In this document: piece after piece, positions 42,516 through 51,595 of the stretch
How the letters are laid out: each line of letters starts with the position of its first letter
Numbering within the stretch: the first letter of the stretch is position 1
Notes under the pieces: generated by a model
The model's input: the letters and a program-made list of their open reading frames with translations, nothing else
Told to the model about the DNA's origin: nothing
Databases searched by the model: none
Assembly (NCBI GenBank): GCA_918298275.1
Contig: CAKJZO010000009.1
Span: 1 to 63,162, forward strand
DNA length: 63,162 bases
Direction of reading: 5' to 3'
Origin: Spirochaetota bacterium
GTDB taxonomy: Bacteria > Spirochaetota > Spirochaetia > Sphaerochaetales > Sphaerochaetaceae
Position numbers and translations under genes: made by a program

Positions 42516-42531
42516 AAGCCGATAAACAATT

Positions 42532-42552
42532 GGCAGGCCACGAGGGCCTGCC
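42532..42552 (-). terminator. hairpin between malE and malF
   Basis: GGCAGGCC and GGCCTGCC pair perfectly around a five-base loop between malE and malF. Read leftward it is followed by AATTGTTTAT, so it may end part of the transcripts or protect the malE message. Confidence 0.8.
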
Positions 42553-42569
42553 GTTTGAAGATAAGAAAC

Positions 42570-43838
42570 TTACTTTCTGATCTGTGCGCAGAGCGAATCA
42601 AGCAAGGCCTGGAGATCCGCATCGGAGACCGTCATGGGGTCTACGTCAGCGAACTGCTTCGTAAGGCTTGCCATCGGTGTCCAGTAGGCTCCTGGGACTC
42701 CCTTCTGTGTGCGGAAGTACTCGGACTGCTGGAGGACCACGCTGATGACCTTGTCGTTCTGGACCTCGGCGCTGGCCTTGATGGCCTTGTTGGTCGGTCC
42801 GAATCCGCGGGTCTTGAAGCGTAGCAGCTGGTTCTGCTCATTGGTCAGCCACTGTGCCAGCTTGTGGGCTTCGCCCTTGTTCTGGGAGTAGCCGTTGACT
42901 CCGATGAGCTTGTAGCCGAAGAAACCGTTGAGGGCAATCTGCTTTCCGCCGATTGTAGCGGAGGGAAGGACTGCAACTGCCATGTTGTCTCCCCAGACAG
43001 CCTCGATCTGTGTCTTGTTCCAGGTTCCGGAGACTGCAGCGATGATCGTACCGCTCTGGATTCCGGCGATGATCTTTGAGTCATCGACGTTTGCCGAGAG
43101 AGCCGGGTTTGCGAAGTAGCTTCTGAGTGCCTTCATGACTGCAAGACCGTTGGCATTGTCGTAGTTGATGGAGACGGCTGACTCTGTCAGATCATCGGAG
43201 TAGGTGACCTTGTAGTAGAGCTCCGGGTCTGCGAAGAAGAAGGATGAAAGATACCAACCGTCGTCGTAGAGCTTGAAAGCAACCTGCTTGCCTGTTGCTG
43301 CTGCAACTTCGAGCATCTTGTCGAGGCTCTTGACGTCCTCGGCATTGAGCTTGGAGCTGTCGTAGTAGAGGAAGAAGGTGTTGTCACCTGTCATCGGGTA
43401 GGCGTAGGTTCTCTCTTCACCGCTGATCGTAACGGTTGCGGCATCGATGCTCTCTGCACTGTTGACTGCCTTTATGTCATCGAGGATTGCTCCTCCGACT
43501 CTTGCAAGTGCACCGGCCTGGATCAGCTTGTTGATCTGGTCGCTTGCAAATGCAAATACATCCGGACCGGACTCGGGGTCGTTGAGGACCTTGTCTGCTG
43601 CATCGGACTCTGACTGCACGCCGTAGAGGAACTTGTAGTTCTTATCCGGGTTTGCAGCAGCGTATGCGTTGCACATCTCCTTGAGCATGGCCTGGTCTTC
43701 CTGGGAGCCCCAGACGGTGAGGGTAATCCTCTCACCGGATGAGGCTGCAGGTGCTGAACTCTTCTCGTCATCTCCGCCGGCGAAGGCTACTCCGCAGACG
43801 AGGGCAAGAAGTGCAAGTATTGTGATGATTTTCTTCAT
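42570..43838 (-). CDS. malE: maltodextrin-binding protein MalE
   Basis: A 422-residue extracytoplasmic binding protein with a cleavable signal peptide (ending VAFA, about residue 20) and no lipobox, so it is periplasmic. Family features: LTVWGSQEDQAMLKEMCNAYAAANPDKNYKF, the middle region with ERTYAYPMTGDNTFFLYYD, GTIIAAVSGTWNKTQIEAVWG and the C-terminal AHKLAQWLTNEQNQLLRFKTRGFGPTNKA. Context with malF, malG, pullulanase and amylase supports maltose/maltodextrin as ligand. It precedes malF on the leftward transcript. Confidence 0.93.
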   Translation of the reverse strand: MKKIITILALLALVCGVAFAGGDDEKSSAPAASSGERITLTVWGSQEDQAMLKEMCNAYAAANPDKNYKFLYGVQSESDAADKVLNDPESGPDVFAFASDQINKLIQAGALARVGGAILDDIKAVNSAESIDAATVTISGEERTYAYPMTGDNTFFLYYDSSKLNAEDVKSLDKMLEVAAATGKQVAFKLYDDGWYLSSFFFADPELYYKVTYSDDLTESAVSINYDNANGLAVMKALRSYFANPALSANVDDSKIIAGIQSGTIIAAVSGTWNKTQIEAVWGDNMAVAVLPSATIGGKQIALNGFFGYKLIGVNGYSQNKGEAHKLAQWLTNEQNQLLRFKTRGFGPTNKAIKASAEVQNDKVISVVLQQSEYFRTQKGVPGAYWTPMASLTKQFADVDPMTVSDADLQALLDSLCAQIRK

Positions 43839-43858
43839 TTTGTTTTTCCTTCAGATAA

Positions 43859-45559
43859 TCACTTGGTGGCTGTGACAACACCGTCCTTGAGTCTGATCTC
43901 ATACTCTCCGAGCTCGTGGATCATTACGTTGTCTCCGTTTGCATCGCCGTACCATGTGACATATCCGTCAGCATCGACATGGATGATCTTGATGGCGGCA
44001 ACGTCGCTTCCGAGCCAGGATGCAGGATCGGGAGCATTCCACTTGACAGTTACGACCACGTCATTGGGATCGGGGAACTGGTATCTGCTTTCTGCTCTCC
44101 AGGTATCTCCGTCGCCGAGTGTTCCGACAAGGAAGTATCCCTCAAGCTTCTTTGCTTCGATGTAACCTTCGTTGTCTGCCGTGATGTGGAGGGTGATCTC
44201 ATAGAGACCGTAGTCGTCGATCATGAGGTTCTCACCGTCTCCCTGGCGTCCGAACCAGAGGTCTGCCGGGCATCCGCCGAATCCGAATGTTGCCTTGATG
44301 GCACCCTTGTGTCCCTGATCTCTGATCCAGGATGCGGTATCTTCCGGAGTGAATGTGTAGTAGACAGTGTATGTGTCGGTTCCGACGTGCTCGAACTGAT
44401 AGTTGGTTGCAGAGCAATCCCAGTGATCTCCGCCGTCGATGACACCGGCAAGGAAGATGCCTCTCTTCGAGACAGTGACCTTGGCTGTGTCTGTGGATGC
44501 ATTGTAATCGATGTTGTACTGTCCGGCCGGCAGCAGGAGGTTATCCTGACCTGCAGGTGTGAGTGTCCACTCGGTCTGGTCAGCAGTCTGTCCGCTGACT
44601 CCGTACCATGTGCCGTTGATGTTGTTCAGGACCTTGATTGCTGCACAAGCTGTTCCGAATACCGGGTTGTCAGCTGTCCAGTCTGCATAGTCATCCTCTG
44701 TGATGTTGATTGTCAGTGAGAAGTCCTCTCTGACAGCATCGGTCTCCATCTTTCCTTCATCTGTCGGAGCCCAATCGAAGACTGTTCCGACAACATACAT
44801 GTCGTTGGTGATCTCGATTTCCTGTGCATCTCCGATTCTCTCGAGCCACATGACATCATAGTCGTTGGAACCCGGGTTGGTCTCGATGTAGATGGTGTAG
44901 ATACCGCTCTTTGCGACGTTGACGTTCCATCCCTTCGGGGACTCGCCGAAACCGCCGTTGGCGTAGAACCAGCGCTCTCCGTCAACGAGGACCTCACCGA
45001 CAATGTCTCCGTCAGCAACTGCAAGCTCCGTGTAGTCCTTCAGGTATCCTACGCCGTGCTGGCCTGTCCATGTGCCCTTGACTCTGACCTGGAACTGGTC
45101 GCCTTCATAGAGAACCACGTTGTCGATGTAGAAGATGTTCTTGTCTTCTGCAGTTGCGAGTCTGTGGAGCTCGAACTGGGACTCGGTGGCCTCATCCTCG
45201 TGCCACTGGCTGTCCTTGAGGGTTCCTGCACCGCTTCCAATCAGACACCATGTTGTGTCATCAACGATGAAAGCGCCCTTGTAACCGGCAAAGAGGTCTG
45301 TCTCTTCAGTGATCGGGGTGTCGAAATCGAAGAGCTGTGTCTTTGAGGCTTCGGCATACCATGCCATGAAGGTTGCGCCCTCTTTCTCGGGTGTCCAGCT
45401 CTGGAGCTTGGATCCTGCGGGGACGTACTCCTCTTTGAGAAGCTTTGTTCCGTCATACCAGGAGACAAGGATGCCTCCGGCCTGTGACTTTGTTGCGCAG
45501 CTTGTCAGAACAAGTGCAACAACAAGGAATGCGATAGCAATGATGCTAAGCTTTTTCAT
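43859..45559 (-). CDS. multi-module starch-locus lipoprotein (SusE/SusF-like role possible)
   Basis: A 566-residue surface or periplasmic lipoprotein with lipobox LTSCAT (Cys at about residue 21). N-terminal InlB/Flg_new-like repeat (about 27-95: ILVSWYDGTKLLKEEYVPAGSKLQSW ... LFAGYKG), then at least four similar beta-sandwich modules that each contain a W-x-aromatic glycan-binding look and an 'IKVLNNINGTWYG/ADLWFGRQGDGENL/YVTWYGDANGDNVM' type motif, which resembles SusE/SusF and starch-binding CBM modules of Bacteroidetes. It sits between pullulanase and malE, so binding alpha-glucans is the best guess. GGAGG precedes ATG 45559. Not recognised as a named family by eye. Confidence 0.75.
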   Translation of the reverse strand: MKKLSIIAIAFLVVALVLTSCATKSQAGGILVSWYDGTKLLKEEYVPAGSKLQSWTPEKEGATFMAWYAEASKTQLFDFDTPITEETDLFAGYKGAFIVDDTTWCLIGSGAGTLKDSQWHEDEATESQFELHRLATAEDKNIFYIDNVVLYEGDQFQVRVKGTWTGQHGVGYLKDYTELAVADGDIVGEVLVDGERWFYANGGFGESPKGWNVNVAKSGIYTIYIETNPGSNDYDVMWLERIGDAQEIEITNDMYVVGTVFDWAPTDEGKMETDAVREDFSLTINITEDDYADWTADNPVFGTACAAIKVLNNINGTWYGVSGQTADQTEWTLTPAGQDNLLLPAGQYNIDYNASTDTAKVTVSKRGIFLAGVIDGGDHWDCSATNYQFEHVGTDTYTVYYTFTPEDTASWIRDQGHKGAIKATFGFGGCPADLWFGRQGDGENLMIDDYGLYEITLHITADNEGYIEAKKLEGYFLVGTLGDGDTWRAESRYQFPDPNDVVVTVKWNAPDPASWLGSDVAAIKIIHVDADGYVTWYGDANGDNVMIHELGEYEIRLKDGVVTATK

Positions 45560-45595
45560 GTTATTACCTCCAAAAAAGTGCATTCAATTCAGTTC

Positions 45596-45617
45596 GGGAC
45601 TATGCTCAGATAGTCCC
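45596..45617 (-). promoter_or_regulatory. intercistronic hairpin between pullulanase and starch-module lipoprotein genes
   Basis: GGGACTAT and ATAGTCCC pair perfectly (8 pairs) around six bases. No U-tract follows on the leftward strand, so this is more likely an RNA-processing or stability element than a terminator. Confidence 0.6.
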
Positions 45618-45644
45618 ATAAATAAAATATTATATCTCAGATTA

Positions 45645-48248
45645 TTATCTGTCCACCAGTAAAACGGTTTTACCGGCAACTGTACGTGTTCCGGAGACAA
45701 CAGTTCCTTCATGCAGGAGCTTTTCGTTCTCGAGCAGGATTTTCCAGTCTCCGGCAGGCAGATTGTAGGTGAAAGCATCGTCGTTCGGGTTGATCACCGC
45801 CAGCGCCTTGACGTTGCCGTGAACCCTGTAGGTGGCCTCGATCACAAAGCCGTCCAGAATCCTGCAGGTGACGTCACAGTCGCTGAAGAATCCGCATTCC
45901 TCGCGCAGGGCGATCAGGTCGGCATAGAACCGGGCCATGCGGTACTCGTCGCTATCGGCCTTCAGGGCATCCCAGTCGATGTTGTTGATTGCATCCGAGC
46001 TCATGTAGCTGTTGCCGTCTCCGTCCTTGGTGCGCAGCATCTCTTCTCCTGCCAGCATGAACGGGGTGCCCTTGGAAATCATCATGATCGTGGCTCCCAG
46101 GCGGTTCATGGCCAGAAGCTGGTCCCTTGTGGCGTCCGGATTCGAGGCCTCGAGCTTGTCCCAGAGGGTGTAGTTGTCATGGGCGCTCATGTAGTTGATG
46201 ACCATGGCGTTCTTGACACTCCAGGATGTTCCAGTGGTGGACTTTCCGCCGTTGAGACCGAAGATTACCTTGTTTGCAGTCTCCTTGGAAGGGGAGCCGT
46301 TGACGTAACCTCTGGTAATCAGGCTGAAGACGCTGCCCTTTAGACCATCGCGGATGCTGTCGTTGAATACTGCGATGCTTCCGGCTGCATGGTTGGTTGT
46401 TCCGACCTTGCTGATGTTGCCCTGGGTTGCCTGCTTGGAACCGTCGATTGCAACGGACCCGCCGGCCCATCCTTCGCCGTAGATTATTGCATTCGGGTTG
46501 ATTTCATGCACCATCTTCTCGATCTGGGCCATCGTTTCGATATCATGGATGGCCATGAGGTCGAACCTGAATCCGTCCAGGTGATACTCGGTCAGCCAAT
46601 GGCGCAGGCTGTCGACCATGAACTTGCGGTACATGGCGCGCTCCGAGGCGGTCTCGTTTCCGCAGCCGCTTCCGTTGGACGGAACGCCCGAGGTGTTGTA
46701 CCTGTAGTAGTAATAGGGGACGATCTTGTTCAGCGAGGAGTTGATGTCGTAGGTGTGGTTGTAGACTACATCCATTACGACACCCAGACCTGCCTTGTGC
46801 AGTCCCTGGACCATCTGCTTGAACTCGTTGACCCTGACTTCCCCATGGTACGGATCAGTGCTGTAGCTGCCTTCGGGTACGTTGTAGTTCTTCGGGTCAT
46901 AGCCCCAGTTAAACTGCGGCTGGTCGAGTCTTGTCTCATCGACCGTGGCATAGTCGTATACCGGCTGAAGGTGTACGTGGGTGATTCCCAGATTCTGCAG
47001 GTAGTCGACTCCTACAGGAAGTCCGCTGGAGTTCTTCAGGCCTGTTTCCGTGAAGGCCATGTATTTTCCGGGGTATGCCGAAGCAGCGATCTTGTTGGAG
47101 AAATCCCTTACATGCACTTCCCAGATGACTGCGTTGCTGTAGTTCTTGAGAGTCACGTAGCTGTCGTTCTCGAATCCTGCGGGATCAGTGGAGGAGAGGT
47201 CCAGCACCATGCCGCGGTTGCCGTTGACTCCGGTTGTCCAGGCATAGGGGTCAACGGCTTCCTGCGTTCCGGATGCAGTGGTCACCAGGTATGTGTAGTA
47301 GGTTCCGCTTCCGCAGTCATAGCTCTGGCACCAGATACCCTTGTCCTGCTTTGTCATCGGGACTTTTGCGAAGGCTTCGCCACCGTCGCCGTTCTCATAA
47401 AGGCAGAGAACCACTTCGCTTGCAGTGGGTGCCCAGACCTTGAACTGAGTCTTGCCGTCTGCAAGGATCGTGGCTCCCAGATCGTCTCCGTCATAGGTAT
47501 AGTTCTCGATGAACTCGGAGGAGTCGAAGATTTCCGTCGGAAGGGCGTTTCTCTTGCCGTACCCTTCGATTTCGACCGTGTATTCCTTGGAAATGTCCAG
47601 ATCTTCGCCGAGATTCAGGATTGCGCTTGTCTTGTTTCCCCAGATGTCCGAGATGCTTGTAACGGGAACCTCGCGCTCTCCGTCCAGGACGGTGACCTTG
47701 GTGCTTCCGTCGGCAAGACCTTCACAGCCCGGGGCAATGAAGATGCGGATGCGGTTGGCAGAGATTATTCCGGCGAGATTGAAGAACCTGATCTGTGTGA
47801 GGGTCTTTCCGCCGTCATCGCTCTTGTACTGACTGGGATCGCCGGTCTTGAGATAGATATCGGTTTCCTGTGATGTGATTGTTGCGGTCCTATCATCCGC
47901 CCAGTCCTTGGTTGCGGTGCCCCAGAAGTTCTGACAGGGGTCCGAACAGTCTGTCCTGACTATGAATCCGACTTCTTCTATATGTTCCGGGACATTGATC
48001 GAGCACATTCCGCCGTATTCGCAGGGAACAAGCGGATATCCGCTTCCGTCCTTGCCTTCCCACCAGGCCCAGACATCGCAGGAAGCAAGGTCTGCAGTAC
48101 CTTTCCAATAGAAGGTCAGCAGATTGCAGCCCTCCTGCCTCTCGACGGCCTTCTGCTGACCGCCCTTTGTTTCAACATTTCCCGTAGCACAACTTGCCAA
48201 CAACATGCAAAGCGCTCCTAATATCAAGATTCTGAAGAGTTTTTTCAT
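45645..48248 (-). CDS. pulA: type I pullulanase, lipoprotein
   Basis: An 867-residue debranching enzyme that cuts alpha-1,6 bonds in pullulan and starch. Lipobox LLASCAT (Cys at about residue 20) anchors it. Domains: a pullulanase-associated (PUD) carbohydrate-binding domain (about 40-150), a CBM48-like domain with WAPTASEVVLCLY, then the GH13 barrel with the type I signature FNWGYDPKNYNVPEGSYSTDP, DVVYNHTYD, GFRFDLMAIHD (nucleophile), YGEGWAGG (acid/base) and MSAHDNYTLWD. A C-terminal beta domain closes the protein. It is followed leftward by the starch-module lipoprotein and malEFG; the flavodoxin gene lies 26 bases upstream. Confidence 0.94.
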   Translation of the reverse strand: MKKLFRILILGALCMLLASCATGNVETKGGQQKAVERQEGCNLLTFYWKGTADLASCDVWAWWEGKDGSGYPLVPCEYGGMCSINVPEHIEEVGFIVRTDCSDPCQNFWGTATKDWADDRTATITSQETDIYLKTGDPSQYKSDDGGKTLTQIRFFNLAGIISANRIRIFIAPGCEGLADGSTKVTVLDGEREVPVTSISDIWGNKTSAILNLGEDLDISKEYTVEIEGYGKRNALPTEIFDSSEFIENYTYDGDDLGATILADGKTQFKVWAPTASEVVLCLYENGDGGEAFAKVPMTKQDKGIWCQSYDCGSGTYYTYLVTTASGTQEAVDPYAWTTGVNGNRGMVLDLSSTDPAGFENDSYVTLKNYSNAVIWEVHVRDFSNKIAASAYPGKYMAFTETGLKNSSGLPVGVDYLQNLGITHVHLQPVYDYATVDETRLDQPQFNWGYDPKNYNVPEGSYSTDPYHGEVRVNEFKQMVQGLHKAGLGVVMDVVYNHTYDINSSLNKIVPYYYYRYNTSGVPSNGSGCGNETASERAMYRKFMVDSLRHWLTEYHLDGFRFDLMAIHDIETMAQIEKMVHEINPNAIIYGEGWAGGSVAIDGSKQATQGNISKVGTTNHAAGSIAVFNDSIRDGLKGSVFSLITRGYVNGSPSKETANKVIFGLNGGKSTTGTSWSVKNAMVINYMSAHDNYTLWDKLEASNPDATRDQLLAMNRLGATIMMISKGTPFMLAGEEMLRTKDGDGNSYMSSDAINNIDWDALKADSDEYRMARFYADLIALREECGFFSDCDVTCRILDGFVIEATYRVHGNVKALAVINPNDDAFTYNLPAGDWKILLENEKLLHEGTVVSGTRTVAGKTVLLVDR

Positions 48249-48274
48249 TTTTGGTCCCCACCTTGGGATGATTC

Positions 48275-48865
48275 TTACTCCTGGATGTAGGAAGCAAGAT
48301 TATCGGCATAGAGGTCTATCTCTTCGCCGAACTGAGCCGATGGACGTACAAGACTCTCATTGCCTTCCAGGTGGGCAATTCCCTGTGAAGGCTGGTGGCA
48401 ATTGGCCATGCTCTTGTGGATGCCGAACGGGATATGGATCATTCCGTTGCTCTGGGCCCAGAAAAGCATGGAATCCAGGGCTCTGGATCCCTCGCAGAGA
48501 GAATACTTGCAACTTGTGAAGCAGGCGAAGAACTTGTCTTCCAGCGCGCGGTCCTCGCACATGTCCACGGTGCTGTCCAGGAAGGTCTTCATTTCTGCCG
48601 AGACGTTTCCGAAGCGGGTGGGGCAGCCGAGGATGATCATATCGCTCTTGAGAAGCTTCTCCGGGGTGACAACAGGCAACTCGATGATATCTTCGTAGTA
48701 ATCGTTGGCTGTCTCTTCCCTGTTGGCCCAGATGTGAAGGTCCGGGTCCTCGACCCTGTAGAACCTTACGTCCACGTTTCTCTTCTCAAGTGCCTCTTTC
48801 AGGCATGAACCGATGATGTAGCAGTTTCCGCTAACGCTATGTATGACGATGCTGCAGCGCTTCAT
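48275..48865 (-). CDS. flavodoxin-family NAD(P)H oxidoreductase (WrbA-like)
   Basis: A 196-residue FMN-binding protein. Features: N-terminal IVIHSVSGNCYIIG (phosphate loop of flavodoxin type), then MIILGCPTRFGNVSAEMKTFLDST, the WrbA/flavodoxin hallmark of the FMN/quinone site. A redox substrate such as quinone is likely. GGAGGG precedes ATG 48865; an ATG 12 bases upstream is less well placed. A TATAAT-like -10 element is seen upstream on this strand (48895-48900) but no clear -35. It is 26 bases ahead of pulA, so it may lead the starch operon transcript. Confidence 0.85.
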   Translation of the reverse strand: MKRCSIVIHSVSGNCYIIGSCLKEALEKRNVDVRFYRVEDPDLHIWANREETANDYYEDIIELPVVTPEKLLKSDMIILGCPTRFGNVSAEMKTFLDSTVDMCEDRALEDKFFACFTSCKYSLCEGSRALDSMLFWAQSNGMIHIPFGIHKSMANCHQPSQGIAHLEGNESLVRPSAQFGEEIDLYADNLASYIQE

Positions 48866-48940
48866 GTTTCCCTCCATGGGTGTGATTGTAGCAAATTATA
48901 CAACAGAATCGCACGTAAGCGTACGGGTTTCTAATATATA

Positions 48941-48969
48941 TTTACAAAAAAAGATTGGGAGTGTATCCT
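48941..48969 (+). promoter_or_regulatory. promoter of the secreted protein gene at 48990
   Basis: TTTACA (48941-48946) and TATCCT (48964-48969), spacer 17 bases, with a start near 48976 and a leader of about 14 bases. Confidence 0.7.
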
Positions 48970-48989
48970 ATTTTCCAAGAAGGTTATAG

Positions 48990-49628
48990 ATGAAGAAGAT
49001 TTTTTTCACCATTGCAATGCTCTCATTGATTTTATGCTGCCCGGTGTTCGCGGAAGACCTGACTTCTTCCACCGTCACCATTGCAAGCATTGTTCAGGCT
49101 CCTCTGCAGGTTAATCCTTCGATTATCATCGGAATCGGTTCTGCCGAGCTCTCTTCCTATGTCAGCCCCGAGACTGAGACTACGGTCATAACGGGCCTGA
49201 ACCTCATGAAGGACGGAACCTTTACCTTCGCACTGATGACCAGTGAGGAGATCAACATCGTAAGCAACAACCACAAGATGTCTCTTCAGGTCGAGATTGT
49301 TGCCGAAGGTTTCCATCTTTACGATTATGACTATACCGGAATCATGGAAGGATCTTCCATGGATGAGGCAAATATCAAGGAGCGCAATGCCGTTCCTCTT
49401 CTGTCCACGACTCCCGAGATTGAAATCCCGCAGTTCTACGGCAACAACGAGAATGTCACCGTAAACCATACATCAGCCGCGAAGAACAAGATCAACATCC
49501 AGTTCAACAAGGGTGTCACCAAGGCTGATCTTATTCTCGGCACATTCAATGTGGCATGGGAAGGCAAGAGACCGTTGGACGCCGGAATCTACAAGGCAAA
49601 GGTTTCCGTAATCTACAGCACCAACTAA
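48990..49628 (+). CDS. small exported beta-sandwich-like protein (family member 1)
   Basis: A 212-residue exported protein with a signal peptide ending VFA (about residue 21). The mature region is predicted to be a beta sandwich without cysteines. Its C-terminus FNVAWEGKRPLDAGIYKAKV resembles the ends of the proteins at 61140 and 62485 (aromatic-x-x-x-W ... L ... Y-x-A-x-V/L-S/T). That pattern also recalls fimbrial or spore-coat-U-like subunits, but no chaperone or usher gene is visible, so assembly as a surface fibre is speculative. It is directly followed by a MATE transporter gene, with no space between stop and start. Confidence 0.7.
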   Translation: MKKIFFTIAMLSLILCCPVFAEDLTSSTVTIASIVQAPLQVNPSIIIGIGSAELSSYVSPETETTVITGLNLMKDGTFTFALMTSEEINIVSNNHKMSLQVEIVAEGFHLYDYDYTGIMEGSSMDEANIKERNAVPLLSTTPEIEIPQFYGNNENVTVNHTSAAKNKINIQFNKGVTKADLILGTFNVAWEGKRPLDAGIYKAKVSVIYSTN

Positions 49629-51056
49629 GTGAAAGACAGAACAATCTCAGGCAGATTCGACTGGGGACACTTCATCAGGAGCGTCGCCGTCATCGCCATA
49701 CCCGTAGCACTTCAGAATCTTCTCTCCTCAACAGGCACCATGGTCGATACCATGATGATTGCCCGCATAGGGGAGACTGCAGTCGGTGCAGTGGGTCTGT
49801 GTTCGCAGTTCTCCGTCCTTATGCTCGGATGCTACTGGGGCTTCGTCGGCGGCGGAATGCTGTTCATTTCCCAATACTGGGGTGCCCAGGACGAGGAGGG
49901 AATCTGCCGAAGCTACGGTCTGATGCTCTGCTGCATAATGAGTGTGGCATTCATTTTCGCCTCCCTGGCGTTGTTTGCCCCACATGTGATCATGCGGCTG
50001 TACACTGACAAGGTCGCCATTCAGGAAATCGGCATAAAGTACCTGAAAATCGTCGGATTCGCATATCCTCTGCAGCTGTTTTCAATCTCCGCCAGTACCC
50101 TGCTCAGGGCAACGGAGAGGGTGCGCATCCCCCTGTATGCAGCAATCGCAAGCGTTCTGTCCAACATATTCCTGAACTGGGTTCTGATCTACGGACACCT
50201 GGGTGCTCCCGCACTCGGGGTGCGGGGAGCTGCAATCGCAACCGTAGCAGCTTCGGGAATAAACCTTGCAGTGATCTTCATCTGCTGCGCAGTGACCAAG
50301 TATCCGTATATATTCCGCTTCAGGGCCCACTTCAGATGGGTTGGGGCGAAAGTCCGCGAATTCTTCATAAAGTGCTTCCCGATCATCATAAACGAGGTCT
50401 TCCTCGGGGTGGGCAACATGGTCATAAACGTGGTGCTCGGGCGCCAGAGCGAAAGCGCCATCGCGGCCCTTGCCGTATTCAGGACTCTGGAGGGTCTGAT
50501 CATAGGATTCTTCGCCGGTTTCTCGAGCTCTTCATCGGTTCTTGTGGGCAAGAGCGTAGGGGCCGGAGACCTGGAGAACGCCTATCAGAAAGCCAAGAGG
50601 ATCATACCTCTGTGTGTGATTACCGTTGCGGCCGTAGGATTGCTTATGAACCTATTTAAACCGCAAATTTTGCGTGCAATGAGTCTTTCCGGGACATCGT
50701 TTGAGATTGCTTCCTACATCATTCTGATTTATACGATAGTGGCCGTGATGCGTATGGGGAACTGGTGCATGAACGATACTTTCCGCTCTGCAGGGGACTC
50801 TGTGACGGGTACTACCCTGGAGCTTGTCTTCATGTACCTGATGGTCATCCCCGTGGTATGCATAGCAGGTCTCAGGCTGAAGGTCCGCATCTATATCCTT
50901 TTCCCTCTGGTCTACTGCGATGAACTTATCCGTTTCATCATCATGCAACTTCACCTGTTCAGCGGTCGCTTCATCCGACCGGTAACGCCTCAGGGAAAGG
51001 CCGGAATGGAAGCCTTCAGATCAAGTCTCAGGGCAAGAAAGGGAGGTGCAAGATGA
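49629..51056 (+). CDS. MATE-family multidrug/metabolite exporter
   Basis: A 475-residue membrane transporter with twelve predicted spans in two similar halves (MATE family, driven by Na+ or H+ gradient). Features: LLSSTGTMVDTMMIARIGETAVGAVGLC near the first half and the GFFAGFSSSSSVLVGKSVGAG segment at the start of the second half. The substrate is unknown. The start GTG touches the previous stop, without a clear ribosome binding site, so translation may depend on the upstream gene; the start is the weakest point. It overlaps the next gene by four bases (ATGA). Confidence 0.9.
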   Translation: MKDRTISGRFDWGHFIRSVAVIAIPVALQNLLSSTGTMVDTMMIARIGETAVGAVGLCSQFSVLMLGCYWGFVGGGMLFISQYWGAQDEEGICRSYGLMLCCIMSVAFIFASLALFAPHVIMRLYTDKVAIQEIGIKYLKIVGFAYPLQLFSISASTLLRATERVRIPLYAAIASVLSNIFLNWVLIYGHLGAPALGVRGAAIATVAASGINLAVIFICCAVTKYPYIFRFRAHFRWVGAKVREFFIKCFPIIINEVFLGVGNMVINVVLGRQSESAIAALAVFRTLEGLIIGFFAGFSSSSSVLVGKSVGAGDLENAYQKAKRIIPLCVITVAAVGLLMNLFKPQILRAMSLSGTSFEIASYIILIYTIVAVMRMGNWCMNDTFRSAGDSVTGTTLELVFMYLMVIPVVCIAGLRLKVRIYILFPLVYCDELIRFIIMQLHLFSGRFIRPVTPQGKAGMEAFRSSLRARKGGAR

Positions 51057-51439
51057 CTTTATCAGGAAAGAAGATGGCTGTTTTGGCCGTAGTTTCGGCG
51101 ACAATCGTAGTAGCAGTGGCCTTCCTCCGGGGTATTGCCCAAGCGGAGGGCAGGGATATCCTTCGCTGTCTCTGCGATGGTTTCTTTGTGGGCGGAGCCC
51201 TGATCCTGATTGCCGGAACCCTAGTCTGGACCGCAGACCAGGGCGTCGCCGACGGGCTGGGCTACAGCGTAAGCCGCTTCTTCAGACGCAGGGGCCCCAA
51301 TTATGACGACAGACGCGAGACCTACTCCGAATACAAGGAGCGCAAGCACTCCAGGAAGGTGCATGTCGCGGAGTTCTTCATCTGCGGCGGAAGCCTGCTT
51401 GCCGTGAGCATAATCCTGATGATCATTTACGGGATGTAG
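51053..51439 (+). CDS. small membrane protein (DUF3899-like)
   Basis: A 128-residue protein with three hydrophobic spans (about 8-30, 40-60 and 105-127) and a basic middle segment rich in Arg (RFFRRRGPNYDDRRET). It resembles the DUF3899 group of small membrane proteins of unknown function; the assignment is by eye and not firm. It overlaps the MATE gene by four bases (ATGA), so co-translation is likely and a joint role in export is possible. Confidence 0.7.
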   Translation: MTLSGKKMAVLAVVSATIVVAVAFLRGIAQAEGRDILRCLCDGFFVGGALILIAGTLVWTADQGVADGLGYSVSRFFRRRGPNYDDRRETYSEYKERKHSRKVHVAEFFICGGSLLAVSIILMIIYGM

Positions 51440-51523
51440 CCGAAAAAGTTTGCTAAAACTGTTACTATAATAACAAAAAGTGTAAAGAGATTTTCAAACA
51501 GTTTCCCATTTATATTAAAAATA

Positions 51524-51553
51524 TTGAACAAGCTACTTTTGAATTGATATGAT
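51524..51553 (+). promoter_or_regulatory. candidate promoter of the opp operon
   Basis: TTGAAC (51524-51529) and TATGAT (51548-51553), spacer 18 bases, in a very AT-rich leader, 42 bases ahead of oppA, which has AGGAGG. The region 51440-51595 holds no gene. Confidence 0.55.
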
Positions 51554-51595
51554 AATAGAACCCATAATCAGTATATTCTTAATCAGGAGGAAAAG

